Positions 25,742-35,820 are shown, counted from the stretch's first letter. The stretch is 44,861 nucleotides of DNA from Rhodocyclales bacterium (GCA_026399475.1 JAPLQY010000036.1:1-44861), one strand, 5' to 3'. Translations and numbers: made by a program. Notes: generated by a model not told the origin, from the sequence alone.

Positions 25742-26880
25742 TGGAAGTACAGCCTGAGATCGTCCCACAGCCGGCCGAAAAAGCCGGCCGCGGGAACAGC
25801 GGTCTGCGCAACGACGGGGTATTCGCCCCAAGGCTGGCCGCCCACCGCCAGCTTGAGCGTGCCGATCGGGCTGCCGACCGCAACGGGCGCGATCAGGGGT
25901 TGCTGGCTGACCAGTTGCACGGTGACCTTGTCGGCCATGCCGCGCGGCACTGAGACTACGAAGTCTTCGGCAAACCCCGCGCCGACTACGTTCTGCACAC
26001 CCTTGAACACCTTGAGTTGCGAAATCGCCTGCCCCTTGTCGTAGAGCTTGACCGCATCGAATCCGGTAAAGCCCCAGTTGAGCAGGTTCAGCGAATCGCG
26101 GGCGCGGGCTTCTTCCGAGGCGGTGCCGAGCACCACCGAGATGAGCCGCCGCGGGCCGCGTTTGGCGGTAGCGATCAGGCAGAAGCCGGCAGCACTGGAA
26201 TGCCCTGTTTTCAGCCCGTCCACGGTCGCATCCGCCCAGAGCAGGCGATTGCGGTTGTACTGACGGATGCCGTTGTAGGTGTATTCCCTGGTCGCATGCA
26301 GGGCGTGGGTTTCCGGATGATCGCGGATCAGCGCGGCAGCCAGCCGGGCCAGATCGCGCGCCGTGGAATAGTGGTTCGGCGCCGGCCCTTCGAAATAGCC
26401 GCTGGCGTTGAGAAAATTCGTGTCTTTCAGACCCATGCGCAGCGCCGTGCGGTTCATCATGCCGGCAAAAGCGTCCTCGCTGCCGCCGATGGCTTCTGCC
26501 AGCGCCACCGAAGCGTCGTTACCTGACTGGATCACCATGCCCTTGAACAATTCGTCGACGGTAACGCCCTTGTTCACCGGAACGAAACTGCGCGAGCCCT
26601 GGGTGCGCCAGGCCCGTTCGGACACCGTGACCGGCTGTTGCAGGGACAGGGTTTTCTGCGCCAGTGCTTCGGCCACCAGGTAGGTGGTCATCACCTTGGT
26701 CAGCGAGGCCGGTTCCAATCGCGTGTCGGCCTCCTGCGCGGCCAGCACCTGCCCTGTCGCGTAGTCCATCAGGATCCAGGCCCGCGCGCCGATTGTGGGT
26801 GCGGGAGTCGGTACGGGAATCGGCTGGGCGTAGCTGGCGGCAAAAGGCAGCAGCGCCAGGAAAAAGGCAAGAAATCGCAT
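25738..26880 (-). CDS. dacC: D-alanyl-D-alanine carboxypeptidase (PBP5/6 family)
   Basis: This periplasmic enzyme trims the terminal D-Ala of peptidoglycan stem peptides. The 380-residue product has a signal peptide (MRFLAFFLALLPFAASYAQ), the serine motif SLTK around residue 62, SGN, and KTGH in the catalytic domain, then a PBP5-type C-terminal beta domain and an amphipathic end (FFGRLWDDLRLYFQ) that anchors such proteins to the membrane. dacA is an equally good symbol. An ATG at 26880 is preferred to an upstream TTG. The stop overlaps dat. Confidence 0.93.
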   Translation of the reverse strand: MRFLAFFLALLPFAASYAQPIPVPTPAPTIGARAWILMDYATGQVLAAQEADTRLEPASLTKVMTTYLVAEALAQKTLSLQQPVTVSERAWRTQGSRSFVPVNKGVTVDELFKGMVIQSGNDASVALAEAIGGSEDAFAGMMNRTALRMGLKDTNFLNASGYFEGPAPNHYSTARDLARLAAALIRDHPETHALHATREYTYNGIRQYNRNRLLWADATVDGLKTGHSSAAGFCLIATAKRGPRRLISVVLGTASEEARARDSLNLLNWGFTGFDAVKLYDKGQAISQLKVFKGVQNVVGAGFAEDFVVSVPRGMADKVTVQLVSQQPLIAPVAVGSPIGTLKLAVGGQPWGEYPVVAQTAVPAAGFFGRLWDDLRLYFQ

Positions 26881-26940
26881 CGGCAAATCGTAGGGGAAAA
26901 GAACGTGGATTATACGGCCGGGCCGGCAAGCTCCCGGCGC

Positions 26941-28002
26941 CTAGCGCTGCACGACAACCGCTGTCATGCCGAAACTTTCGCGCAAGCGCCCACCCGCCAG
27001 TTGCGCGGCGGCGGCGTCGGGCCAGGGGCCGAGCTGGACGCGGAACAACTTGCCGGCAGACTGCACCACCAGCTTCTCGGCCAGATTGCCGAGTTCGCGT
27101 GCCAGCCGCGCCCGCAGCGCCTCGGCGTTGTCGCGATTGCCGAAGGCGCCGAGCTGCAGGAAGTGGCCGCGCGCGTCTTGCACCTGCGGCAGGGATGGCT
27201 CCGGTTCCGCGGCGGCCATCGCCGCGATCGGATCCGCGGCAACGGTCGGCGCGGGCGCGGCGGCGAGCACTTGGCCGGGCAGCACGCTTTCCACCTCGAC
27301 AAGGGTGCTGCCCTCGTCGATATAGCCGAGCTTGAACGCCGCCGTCCATGACAAGTCGATCAGCCGTCCGGAGTGGAAAGGGCCGCGATCATTGACGCGC
27401 ACCACCACCGATTTGCCATTGGCCGGATTGCTGACGCGAACATAGGACGGGATCGGCAGGGTCGGATGGGCCGCACTCATGCCGTACATGTCGTAGGGCT
27501 CGCCGCTGGAGGTCTTTTGCCCATGAAACTTGCGACCGTACCAGCTGCCGATACCTCGCGCCTTGTAGGGCTTGCCATCGCGCAGCGGCACATAGTCGCG
27601 CCCCAGAACCGAATACGGATTGTTGGCGAAGCGGTGCAGCGGCTCGACCCGGGGCACCGCATCGGGAATGGCCTCGATGTCTTCCGGCACTTTGTCGCCG
27701 GGACCGTCGTCCTTGTAGAAGCCGCCGCTGTACTTGATCGATGACGCCGGCTTCCTGCTCTCGGTCTTGAAAGTCGGACCTGACGGGACGGCGGCTGGCG
27801 TCTCGGCGCGGTCGATGACCGGCCGCGGCGTCTGCGTGCCGCAGGCGGCGAGCAAGAAGGAAAAACCCAAAACCGAAAACCCCTTACCGCAGAGGCGCAG
27901 AGGCGCAGAGGAAAACCAAGGCGAGAAGTCCGAAAGAATTGCCATTGGTTTTCTCTGCGCTTTCTCTGCGCCTCTGCGCCTCTGCGGTGAACGCTTTTCC
28001 AT
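26941..28002 (-). CDS. rlpA: RlpA-family septal ring lipoprotein, signal peptide carries an in-frame repeat
   Basis: RlpA is an outer membrane lipoprotein; homologues cleave naked glycan strands at the septum. The body has the double-psi barrel motifs GIGSWYGRKFHGQKTSSGE and VVVRVNDRGPF, and a C-terminal SPOR domain (FLQLGAFGNRDNAEALRAR onward) that binds denuded peptidoglycan. The lipobox is LLAAC. The start at 28002 is coupled to the rodA stop (TGATG) and gives 353 residues; an internal ATG at 27945 gives 334. In both cases the reading frame before the lipobox crosses the inverted repeat at 27886-27988, which codes for SPQRRRGAEKAQRKP and SAPLRLCG. Confidence 0.88.
   Translation of the reverse strand: MEKRSPQRRRGAEKAQRKPMAILSDFSPWFSSAPLRLCGKGFSVLGFSFLLAACGTQTPRPVIDRAETPAAVPSGPTFKTESRKPASSIKYSGGFYKDDGPGDKVPEDIEAIPDAVPRVEPLHRFANNPYSVLGRDYVPLRDGKPYKARGIGSWYGRKFHGQKTSSGEPYDMYGMSAAHPTLPIPSYVRVSNPANGKSVVVRVNDRGPFHSGRLIDLSWTAAFKLGYIDEGSTLVEVESVLPGQVLAAAPAPTVAADPIAAMAAAEPEPSLPQVQDARGHFLQLGAFGNRDNAEALRARLARELGNLAEKLVVQSAGKLFRVQLGPWPDAAAAQLAGGRLRESFGMTAVVVQR
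27886..27988. repeat. Long inverted repeat with octamer-array arms, copy 2 (inside rlpA 5' end)
   Basis: The left arm, 27886-27919, holds three tandem CGCAGAGG-type octamers. The right arm, 27945-27988, holds the inverted octamers plus about ten extra bases, with a 25-base centre. The start ACCRCAGAGR and the CRCAGAGR unit are shared with the element at 15451-15549. It lies within the 5' end of the rlpA frame. Confidence 0.82.
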
Positions 28003-29111
28003 CACTTCTGCACCAGCATCCGGTTGCCGTGAATCGACATCAGGATGCCGATGCCGATGAACAGCGTCACCAGGGCAGTTCCACCGTAACTGATCAAAGG
28101 CAGCGGGACGCCAACCACCGGCAGGATGCCGGAAACCATGCCCATATTGACGAAAGCGTAGGTGAAGAAAATCATGGTGACCGCGCCGGCCAGCAGGCGC
28201 GAAAAAAGTGTCGCCGCGTTGGCCGCGATCATCAGTCCACGGCCGATCAGCAGCGCGTAAAGCGCGAGCAGCACAAGGTTGCCGAAAAGACCGAACTCCT
28301 CTGAGAACACAGCGAAGATGAAGTCGGTATGCCGCTCGGGGATGAATTCCAGCTGCGCCTGGGTGCCTGCCCGCCAACCCTTGCCGAAGATGCCGCCGGA
28401 GCCGATGGCGATGGTCGACTGGATGATGTGGAAGCCCTTGCCCAAGGGATCTTTTTCCGGATCGAAGAGGGTAATGATGCGATTGCGCTGGTAATCGTGC
28501 AGCAGATTCCACGCCAGCGGCGCCGCCGCCAGTGCCGCGACGGCCATGCCGATGAGAATTTTCCATGACAGTCCGGCAAAGAAAATCACGTAGAAACCAG
28601 CCGCCAGTACCAGAATGGCGGTGCCCAGGTCCGGCTGACGCGCAATGAGCCCGACCGGCAGCAGCAACATCACGGCGGCGATGCCGTAATCGCGCAAACG
28701 CGGCATGGCTTCGCGCTTCTGGAAGAACCAGGCGAGCAAGAGCGGCATGGCGATCTTCATCAGTTCGGAGGGCTGTGCGCGCATGAAGCCGAGATTGAGC
28801 CAGCGTCGCGCCCCCTTGGAAACGTCACCGAACAGCGCCACGGCGATCAGCAGAAGCACGCCGACCAGATATACCGGCACCGCCAGGTGCATCAGGCGCT
28901 GCGGCGGAACCTGGGCCAGAACGCGCATCACCACCAGGGCAACGGCAACATTCAACAGCTGCGAATTGACCCGTTCGGGTGAGGCGCTGCCCATCACGCC
29001 AATAGCCATAAGCAACAGCAGTCCGGCAATCAGCATCAGCGGCGGGTCGATCGGCGCGATCAGCCGCTGCAGCAGGTTGCGAATTCTGGCGAGGCCCATT
29101 CCTCGGTTCAT
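28002..29111 (-). CDS. rodA: Peptidoglycan glycosyltransferase RodA (SEDS)
   Basis: RodA polymerises lipid II into glycan during cell elongation, paired with PBP2. The 369-residue protein has about ten membrane segments and the SEDS motifs KGARRWLNLGFMRAQPSEL, LLLPVGLIARQPDLGTA, FIPERHTDFIFAVFSEE and VGVPLPLISYGGTAL. The start overlaps the mrdA stop (ATGA) and its stop overlaps the rlpA start. FtsW is excluded by the mrdA-rodA pairing. Confidence 0.96.
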   Translation of the reverse strand: MNRGMGLARIRNLLQRLIAPIDPPLMLIAGLLLLMAIGVMGSASPERVNSQLLNVAVALVVMRVLAQVPPQRLMHLAVPVYLVGVLLLIAVALFGDVSKGARRWLNLGFMRAQPSELMKIAMPLLLAWFFQKREAMPRLRDYGIAAVMLLLPVGLIARQPDLGTAILVLAAGFYVIFFAGLSWKILIGMAVAALAAAPLAWNLLHDYQRNRIITLFDPEKDPLGKGFHIIQSTIAIGSGGIFGKGWRAGTQAQLEFIPERHTDFIFAVFSEEFGLFGNLVLLALYALLIGRGLMIAANAATLFSRLLAGAVTMIFFTYAFVNMGMVSGILPVVGVPLPLISYGGTALVTLFIGIGILMSIHGNRMLVQK

Positions 29112-31000
29112 TCCTCATCCTCTTCGACGGCGGCTTCATCGGCCGGTGCGGGCGCATTGGGCCGCTTGCCGAGCAGATAATAGTCAAGCACCTGGCGCGC
29201 AATCGGGGCGGCGGCCTGGGCGCCAAAGCCGCCATTCTCGACCAGCACGGCCAGCGCGATTTTTGGATTGTCGGCGGGCGCGAAAGCAATGAACAGCGCA
29301 TGGTCGCGCAACTCCTTCTTGACGCCGCCCGACTTGTACTCGGCGCCCTTGAGCGAATACACCTGGGCAGTGCCGGTCTTGCCGGCGGAAACATACTCGG
29401 CACCGGCGAAAGCGCGCGCACCCGTTCCCTCCTTGTTCACGCCGACCATGGCGTTCCGGATTACCTCGACATGCTCCGGTTTGAGTCCCAGATTTCGCGT
29501 CGGCTGCGGCTCGATCTCGGTTCGCTTGCCGGTCCGCGTGTCGGTAATGAACTTCACCAGGTGCGGCCGAAACACTACCCCGTTATTGGCCAGGATCGCC
29601 GTCGCATGCGCCAGCTGGATTGGCGTATAGGCGTTATAGCCCTGACCGATGCCGATCGAAATGGTTTCACCGGCATACCATTTCTGCTGCTCCGGCTTCT
29701 TGAAGCGCTTTCTCTTCCACTCCTGAGAAGGCAGCACACCTTCCGATTCGCCATCGATATCGATGCCGGTGCGGCTGCCGAGACCGAGTTGTCCCATGAA
29801 GGCGGAGATGTTGTCTATCCCCATGTCATTAGCCAGCATGTAGTAGTAAGTGTCGCAGGACTGCACGATGGACTTGTACATATCCACCATGCCGTGACCA
29901 CCCTTCTTGTCGTCGCGAAAGTGATGGCCGCCGAAGTTGAAGAAGCCAGGATCGGAAATCACCTGTTCCGGACGACGCTTGCCCAGCGTCAGGGCGCCCA
30001 GCGCCATGAAGGGCTTGAAAGTCGAGCCCGGCGGATAGGCGCCGTTCAGAGCACGGTTGACCATGGGCTTGTCGGGAGATTCGTTGAGTTCCTTCCAGCT
30101 TTGCGTATCGATGCCATCGACAAACAGGTTGGGGTCGTAGTTGGGGACCGCGACCAGCGCCAGGATGCCGCCCGTGGCCGGTTCGATGGCGACCAGCGCG
30201 CCACGGCGCGAGCCGAAGGCCTGCTCGGCGATGCGCTGCAATTCGACGTCCACGGTCAGCGTCAGGTTATTGCCGGCGACCGGCGCAGTGCGCGCCAAGG
30301 TGCGCACTGCGCGGCCGCCGGCATCGACTTCCACCTGTTCGAAACCGGTATTGCCGTGCAGGTCGAACTCGTAATGCTGTTCGAGCCCGGTCTTGCCGAA
30401 ATGCTCTGTGCCACGGTAGTTCGCGTCCTGTTCCTTCTCCTCGATCTTTTCCAGATCGCGATCAGTGACACGGCCTATGTAGCCCAGCATGTGCGAGGCA
30501 AAGGCGCCGCCCGGATACTGGCGAAACAGGCGGGCCTTGATATCGACGCCGGGGAAACGGTAGCGATGGGCGATGAACTTCGCCACCTCCTCATCCGTCA
30601 GCCGGGTCCTGATCGGCAACGACTCGAAATTGCGGCTTTCTTCGAGGAGCTTCCTGAAGCGTTTGCGGTCCTTGGGCTGGATATCGATGATTCCGGCCAG
30701 GCCATCGATGACCTGCTCCAGATCGCGGCTCTTGGAGGGCGTGATTTCCAGCGTGTAGGCCGAGTAGTTGCGTGCCAGCACCACGCCTTTGCGGTCAAGG
30801 ATCAGGCCCCGGTTGGGCACGATGGGCACCAGCGAAATCCGGTTGTCCTCGGCGCGGGTCTGGTAGTAGTCGTGCTGGATGATCTGCAACCAGACAAAGC
30901 GGATGAACAACAGGGCAAAACAGAACAACACGAAACCACCCGCAACGGCCAGTCGCGAGCGGAATCGCTCAAGTTCTTCCTGTGGATTCTTGAATTCCAT
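29108..31000 (-). CDS. mrdA: Penicillin-binding protein 2 (elongation transpeptidase)
   Basis: PBP2 is the transpeptidase of the elongasome, working with RodA and the MreBCD complex. The 630-residue product has one N-terminal membrane segment (AVAGGFVLFCFALLFIRFVW, about residues 20-40), the pedestal with NRGLILDRKG, the active serine in PGSTFKPFMALG, the second motif SCD, and KTGTAQ. The N-terminus MEFKNPQEELERF and the acidic tail are family typical. The 111-base gap to mreD holds a heptamer inverted repeat. Confidence 0.96.
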   Translation of the reverse strand: MEFKNPQEELERFRSRLAVAGGFVLFCFALLFIRFVWLQIIQHDYYQTRAEDNRISLVPIVPNRGLILDRKGVVLARNYSAYTLEITPSKSRDLEQVIDGLAGIIDIQPKDRKRFRKLLEESRNFESLPIRTRLTDEEVAKFIAHRYRFPGVDIKARLFRQYPGGAFASHMLGYIGRVTDRDLEKIEEKEQDANYRGTEHFGKTGLEQHYEFDLHGNTGFEQVEVDAGGRAVRTLARTAPVAGNNLTLTVDVELQRIAEQAFGSRRGALVAIEPATGGILALVAVPNYDPNLFVDGIDTQSWKELNESPDKPMVNRALNGAYPPGSTFKPFMALGALTLGKRRPEQVISDPGFFNFGGHHFRDDKKGGHGMVDMYKSIVQSCDTYYYMLANDMGIDNISAFMGQLGLGSRTGIDIDGESEGVLPSQEWKRKRFKKPEQQKWYAGETISIGIGQGYNAYTPIQLAHATAILANNGVVFRPHLVKFITDTRTGKRTEIEPQPTRNLGLKPEHVEVIRNAMVGVNKEGTGARAFAGAEYVSAGKTGTAQVYSLKGAEYKSGGVKKELRDHALFIAFAPADNPKIALAVLVENGGFGAQAAAPIARQVLDYYLLGKRPNAPAPADEAAVEEDEE

Positions 31001-31009
31001 CTATTTTGG

Positions 31010-31104
31010 GTGAAACGTGAAACGTGAAACGTGAAACGTCATGAAAACCCGCCACGAGCCGCCGCCATCCGATCGCTGGTTACTTTTCACGTTTCACGTT
31101 TCAC
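31010..31104. repeat. Inverted repeat with GTGAAAC heptamer arrays (mreD-mrdA spacer)
   Basis: The left arm is four perfect tandem copies of GTGAAAC (31010-31037). The right arm has three inverted units GTTTCAC, the first truncated (31085-31104). The central 47 bases are unrelated. The element occupies most of the gap between mreD and mrdA in the minus-strand operon. The plan resembles the two octamer-array elements, but the unit and period differ. Confidence 0.85.
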
Positions 31105-31111
31105 GCCCCAC

Positions 31112-31633
31112 CTAGATCGGCCGGTGTACATCTTTGTCTTCCGACCGGAACTGCGGAATAAGCAGCAGGTAGGTCACCGGATGCCAGAGTAGAGCCGCGG
31201 TGAAGCTCGAAAGAAACCACAGTACGCCGGGGAACTCGGCGCCACTCACCATGCGCGCCACCATCATTACCAGTTGCATGCCAACGAACAACGGCAGCAC
31301 GTGCAACGCCTGCTGCGAAAGGGGAAACCACAACACGCGTCGCGATAGCCCGGCGGCGGCAAACGCCAGCAGCACGTAGGCCAGAGCATGCTGCCCCATT
31401 ACACTGGCATCGGCCACGTCCATCGCCAGACCCAGCACGAAGGCGGCGGCCATGCCGACTTTCAGGGGTTGATGAACGCACCAGAACGCCAGTACCAGGG
31501 CCACCCAGTCGGGAATGCCCGGCAGTCTGCCGAAAGGAATCAGATTCAGCAGCAAGGCGAGAAAGAGCGTCACCACGATGAACCAGTTTCGGACCGGCAG
31601 GAGAATACGGCGCGAGGAATGGGTGGGCTGCAT
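31112..31633 (-). CDS. mreD: Rod shape-determining protein MreD
   Basis: The 173-residue protein has about five hydrophobic segments and the MreD patterns PDWVALVLAFWCVHQP, GLAMDVADASVMGQHAL and WHPVTYLLLIP. MreD is an inner membrane partner of MreC in the elongation complex. Its ATG comes one base after the final hairpin of repeat copy D, and no clear ribosome binding site is seen outside that hairpin. Confidence 0.93.
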   Translation of the reverse strand: MQPTHSSRRILLPVRNWFIVVTLFLALLLNLIPFGRLPGIPDWVALVLAFWCVHQPLKVGMAAAFVLGLAMDVADASVMGQHALAYVLLAFAAAGLSRRVLWFPLSQQALHVLPLFVGMQLVMMVARMVSGAEFPGVLWFLSSFTAALLWHPVTYLLLIPQFRSEDKDVHRPI

Positions 31634-31746
31634 CTACGCCGCCGTCGGACCGCCCCAAGGCGGCGTAAAGTCAGAGACACGGAAACCGCGTAGCGGTTGA
31701 ACCATGGTCACCCCTTTCCTTGGAAAAGGGGTTGGGGGATAAGTCG
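31634..31746 (-). repeat. Triple-hairpin intergenic element, copy D (mreC-mreD)
   Basis: The element fills the whole gap between the mreC stop and mreD ATG, oriented with the genes. Plus-strand positions: hairpin 1 CCCCTTT/AAAGGGG at 31711-31717 with 31725-31731; hairpin 2 AACCGC/GCGGTT at 31684-31689 with 31693-31698; hairpin 3 TACGCCGCC/GGCGGCGTA at 31635-31643 with 31659-31667 around the conserved 15-base loop (reading TTGGGGCGGTCCGAC on the minus strand). The linker GTGACCATGGTTCA matches copies A, B and E. Confidence 0.85.
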
Positions 31747-32664
31747 TCATCGCACTTTCTTCTTTATCCGCTTGCCGCGGCTTGGTTCTTCGGCTGTCGG
31801 TGCGTCGTCCGGCTGCGGTGGCAAGGCGGTGCGTCCGCCCAGCACCAGGGCCAGCCCGTGGCGTTCGACACCGGCCAGCGGCGTACAGGTGATGCGGGCA
31901 AAGGAGTAGGAACTGTCGCGGTCGATCTTGACCACTTTTGCCACCGGCAGACCCGGCAGATAGACGCCGTCCAGGCCGGAAGTCACCAGAATGTCGCCGA
32001 CCTGCACCTCGGCATTCGATGCCAGGAAGCGCAGCTCCATCATGCCCGCGCCGGCTCCCGCCAGAATGGCGCGCAAACCGCTTCTCTGCACCTCCACCGG
32101 TATCGCCTGGTCCTTGTCGGTGAGCAGCAATACTTCTGCCGTAAGCGGGAACACGCGCGCCACCTGACCGACGATGCCGACGTCGTCCACCACGGCCTGA
32201 CCGGCGCTGATGCCGTGCTGCATGCCCTTGTCGATGATTACCCGGCGCGAAAAAGGATCGCGCGCGGCATAAAGAATCTCGGCGATGCGGCCTTCGACCG
32301 GTTGTCGCGCACGCATGTCAAGCAAGGCTCGCAGCCGCTTGTTCTCCTGCTCGAGATGCTGCTGCCGCAGCAGGAGATTGGCGGTGCCGAGCTGGCGCCG
32401 GCGCAGTTCCTCGTTTTCTGTCAACAACGTGGATTGCCGCGTCAGATAGGCACCGAAGTCACCCGCGGCATCGATCGGCATCCAGGTGATGCGCTGCAAG
32501 GGCCAGGCCACCGTGGCGACCGCCAAACGCGCCCATTCGAGGGTATGAAAGCGCAGATCGGCAACCAGCAAAATCAGGGAAAGCGAGACGAAAAAGGCCA
32601 ACCGCACAAGCGGCGCCGGACCCCGTTTGAAGAAGGGTGGCGGTGCATGGCCAACGACGGACAT
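31747..32664 (-). CDS. mreC: Rod shape-determining protein MreC
   Basis: MreC is the periplasmic scaffold of the elongasome and activates PBP2. The 305-residue product has one membrane segment (about residues 22-37), a coiled coil (LLTENEELRRRQLGTANLLL onward, about 80-118), and the two-lobed beta domain with GRIAEILYAARDPFSRRVII, GMQHGISAGQAVVDDVGIVG and GDILVTSGLDGVYLPGLPV. The C-terminus is basic (RGKRIKKKVR). ATG 32664 is preferred to an upstream TTG. Confidence 0.95.
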   Translation of the reverse strand: MSVVGHAPPPFFKRGPAPLVRLAFFVSLSLILLVADLRFHTLEWARLAVATVAWPLQRITWMPIDAAGDFGAYLTRQSTLLTENEELRRRQLGTANLLLRQQHLEQENKRLRALLDMRARQPVEGRIAEILYAARDPFSRRVIIDKGMQHGISAGQAVVDDVGIVGQVARVFPLTAEVLLLTDKDQAIPVEVQRSGLRAILAGAGAGMMELRFLASNAEVQVGDILVTSGLDGVYLPGLPVAKVVKIDRDSSYSFARITCTPLAGVERHGLALVLGGRTALPPQPDDAPTAEEPSRGKRIKKKVR

Positions 32665-32716
32665 CAAGGCAGGTGCACCCTCAAAGGCTGTGGAAAAATG
32701 ATGGAACCCGGTGGTA

Positions 32717-32753
32717 TCCCGCGCTCAGCTGCCGCGGGACCAGCTTGCAAGCT
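32717..32753. promoter_or_regulatory. Hairpin and palindrome in the mreB-mreC spacer
   Basis: The 103-base spacer holds a 7-base stem TCCCGCG/CGCGGGA (32717-32723 with 32733-32739) and a perfect 12-base palindrome AGCTTGCAAGCT (32742-32753). On the minus strand a T5 run appears about 20 bases beyond the hairpin. It may be an attenuator that sets the ratio of MreB to the downstream proteins. It is not related in sequence to the triple-hairpin elements. Confidence 0.4.
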
Positions 32754-32767
32754 ACACGGGGCAGACC

Positions 32768-33874
<1,107 letters not shown>

Positions 33875-33951
33875 CTATCGCGCTGGCCAACACAGCACCA
33901 ACCAGGCCCGGTTTCACTCGGGTCCGACATCACTCACCCCCATTTGTCATC

Positions 33952-34239
33952 ATGTCCCTGAACCTGGAAGACGTCGCCCGCATCGCCCTTTTGTCCCGCA
34001 TCGAACTTTCCGCCACGGAGCGCAAAGGCACGCGTGACCAGCTGAACGGCATCCTCGGCTTTATCGAACAGTTGCAAGCAGTTGATACCACGGGCATCGA
34101 GCCGATGGCTCATGCCGTCGATGTGGTCCAGCGCCTGCGCCCGGACGAGGTTACGGAAACGGATCGTCGAGCTGACTTCCAGGCGGTTGCGCCGGAAACC
34201 GAAGCCGGCCTCTACTTGGTCCCCAAGGTGCTCGAATGA
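33952..34239 (+). CDS. gatC: Asp/Glu-tRNA amidotransferase subunit C
   Basis: GatC is the small subunit that stabilises GatA and GatB. The 95-residue product begins [20 protein letters not shown] and has the family pattern of two helices, then [20 protein letters not shown] and a C-terminal VPKVLE. Its stop overlaps the gatA start (ATGA). It is divergent from mreB, an arrangement common in betaproteobacteria. Confidence 0.95.
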   Translation: MSLNLEDVARIALLSRIELSATERKGTRDQLNGILGFIEQLQAVDTTGIEPMAHAVDVVQRLRPDEVTETDRRADFQAVAPETEAGLYLVPKVLE

Positions 34240-35705
34240 GCGGTCTGATCAATTCGTCACTCAGGGAACTGGCGGACGCGCTCGCGACGAAAAAGGTTTC
34301 TGCCGTTGAATTGGCAACGCTTTTCCTCAACCGCATCGAGACCTTGAATCCCTCGCTCAACGCCTTTGTCACCACCGACCGCGAAAAGACCCTGGCTCAG
34401 GCCCGGATCGCCGACGAACAGCTGAAAGCCGGTACCGGCGTCACAGCGCTGACCGGTATCCCCCTGGCGCACAAGGACATATTCTGCACCCGGGGCTGGC
34501 GTACGAGTTGCGGCTCGAAGATGCTCGCCAACTTCGTTTCGCCCTACGACGCCAATGTGGTCGAGAAGCTTGCCGACGCAGGCATGGTGACGCTGGGCAA
34601 GCTCAACATGGACGAGTTCGCCATGGGCTCGTCGAACGAAACCTCGTACTTCGGCCCGGTGAGGAATCCCTGGGATCTTTCCCGCGTGCCCGGCGGTTCC
34701 TCGGGCGGCTCGGCAGCCGCCATCGCGGCACGCCTGACCCCCGCGGCGACGGGCACCGATACCGGGGGATCGATCCGCCAGCCAGCGGCCTTGTGCGGTC
34801 TCACCGGCCTGAAACCAACCTATGGCGTGGTCTCGCGCTACGGCATGATCGCCTTCGCGTCCAGCCTCGACCAGGCCGGGCCGATGGCGAAGAGCGCGGA
34901 GGACTGTGCGCTGCTGCTCAACGCCATAGCCGGTTTCGATGCCCGTGATTCGACTTCACTCGAGCGTCCCCGGGAAGATTACAGACGCGATCTGGAAAAG
35001 CCGCTGGCCGGGCTGAAAATTGGCTTGCCGCAGGAGTTTTTCGGAGAAGGCATGGATAGCGACGTGCGCACTGCCGTCGACGCCGCCCTGGCCGAATACC
35101 GCAAGCTCGGCGCCACGACCGTGGAGGTGCAGCTACCCAACTCCGGTCTCTCGGTGCCCGCCTATTACGTGATCGCCCCGGCCGAGGCCAGCTCCAACCT
35201 GTCGCGCTTCGACGGCGTGCGCTACGGCTATCGTGCACCGGAATACAACGATTTGACCGAGATGTACTCGCGCAGCCGGGCGCAGGGCTTCGGCGCCGAA
35301 GTGAAACGCCGCATCCTGATCGGTACTTATGTGCTGTCGCATGGCTACTACGACGCCTATTACCTCAAGGCGCAGAAGATTCGCCGTCTGATCGCCGCCG
35401 ACTTTGTCGATGCCTTCAAGCAATGCGACGTGATCATGGGGCCGACCTCGCCTTCGGTGGCCTTCGCCTTCGGCGCCAAGAGCGCAGACCCGGTGCAGAT
35501 GTACCTGTCGGACATCTACACCATCTCCACCAACCTCGCCGGCCTGCCGGGCATGTCGCTGCCCTGCGGCTTCGGCGCAAACAGCATGCCGGTCGGTCTG
35601 CAGATCATCGGCAACTGGTTCGGTGAGGCGAAGATGCTCAACGTGGCGCACCAGTACCAGAAGGCGACCGACTGGCACAAGCGGATGCCGGAGGCAATGA
35701 AATGA
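34236..35705 (+). CDS. gatA: Asp/Glu-tRNA amidotransferase subunit A
   Basis: GatA releases ammonia from glutamine for conversion of misacylated Glu-tRNA(Gln) or Asp-tRNA(Asn). The 489-residue amidase has the catalytic triad in order: Lys in LAHKDIFCT, Ser in [15 protein letters not shown] and the nucleophile region [16 protein letters not shown]. Length and motifs are complete. The gap to gatB is filled by repeat copy E. Confidence 0.97.
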   Translation: MSGLINSSLRELADALATKKVSAVELATLFLNRIETLNPSLNAFVTTDREKTLAQARIADEQLKAGTGVTALTGIPLAHKDIFCTRGWRTSCGSKMLANFVSPYDANVVEKLADAGMVTLGKLNMDEFAMGSSNETSYFGPVRNPWDLSRVPGGSSGGSAAAIAARLTPAATGTDTGGSIRQPAALCGLTGLKPTYGVVSRYGMIAFASSLDQAGPMAKSAEDCALLLNAIAGFDARDSTSLERPREDYRRDLEKPLAGLKIGLPQEFFGEGMDSDVRTAVDAALAEYRKLGATTVEVQLPNSGLSVPAYYVIAPAEASSNLSRFDGVRYGYRAPEYNDLTEMYSRSRAQGFGAEVKRRILIGTYVLSHGYYDAYYLKAQKIRRLIAADFVDAFKQCDVIMGPTSPSVAFAFGAKSADPVQMYLSDIYTISTNLAGLPGMSLPCGFGANSMPVGLQIIGNWFGEAKMLNVAHQYQKATDWHKRMPEAMK

Positions 35706-35820
35706 CAGCCCACCCCCCATCCCCCGCCCCGAGGGCGGGGGTGACTTTGGTTCAGCCGCTTCGCGGCTTCCGGTTTGTTGGCCTGCCACCTCTTTGGGGC
35801 GGCCCGGCAGAGGTGGCGAA
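35706..35820 (+). repeat. Triple-hairpin intergenic element, copy E (gatA-gatB)
   Basis: The element fills the whole gap between the gatA stop and the gatB ATG. Hairpin 1 CCCCCGCCC/GGGCGGGGG (35721-35729 with 35733-35741) is followed by linker GTGACTTTGGTTC, hairpin 2 AGCCGC/GCGGCT with loop TTC (35754-35768) and hairpin 3 GCCACCTC/GAGGTGGC (35785-35792 with 35810-35817) around TTTGGGGCGGCCCGGCA. The 3' arm contains AGAGG or GAGG, the likely gatB ribosome binding site. Confidence 0.87.

Noticed and set aside
31010..31104. CRISPR array suggested by tandem GTGAAAC units
   Set aside because: The units are contiguous heptamers without spacers and form inverted arms; there are no cas genes.
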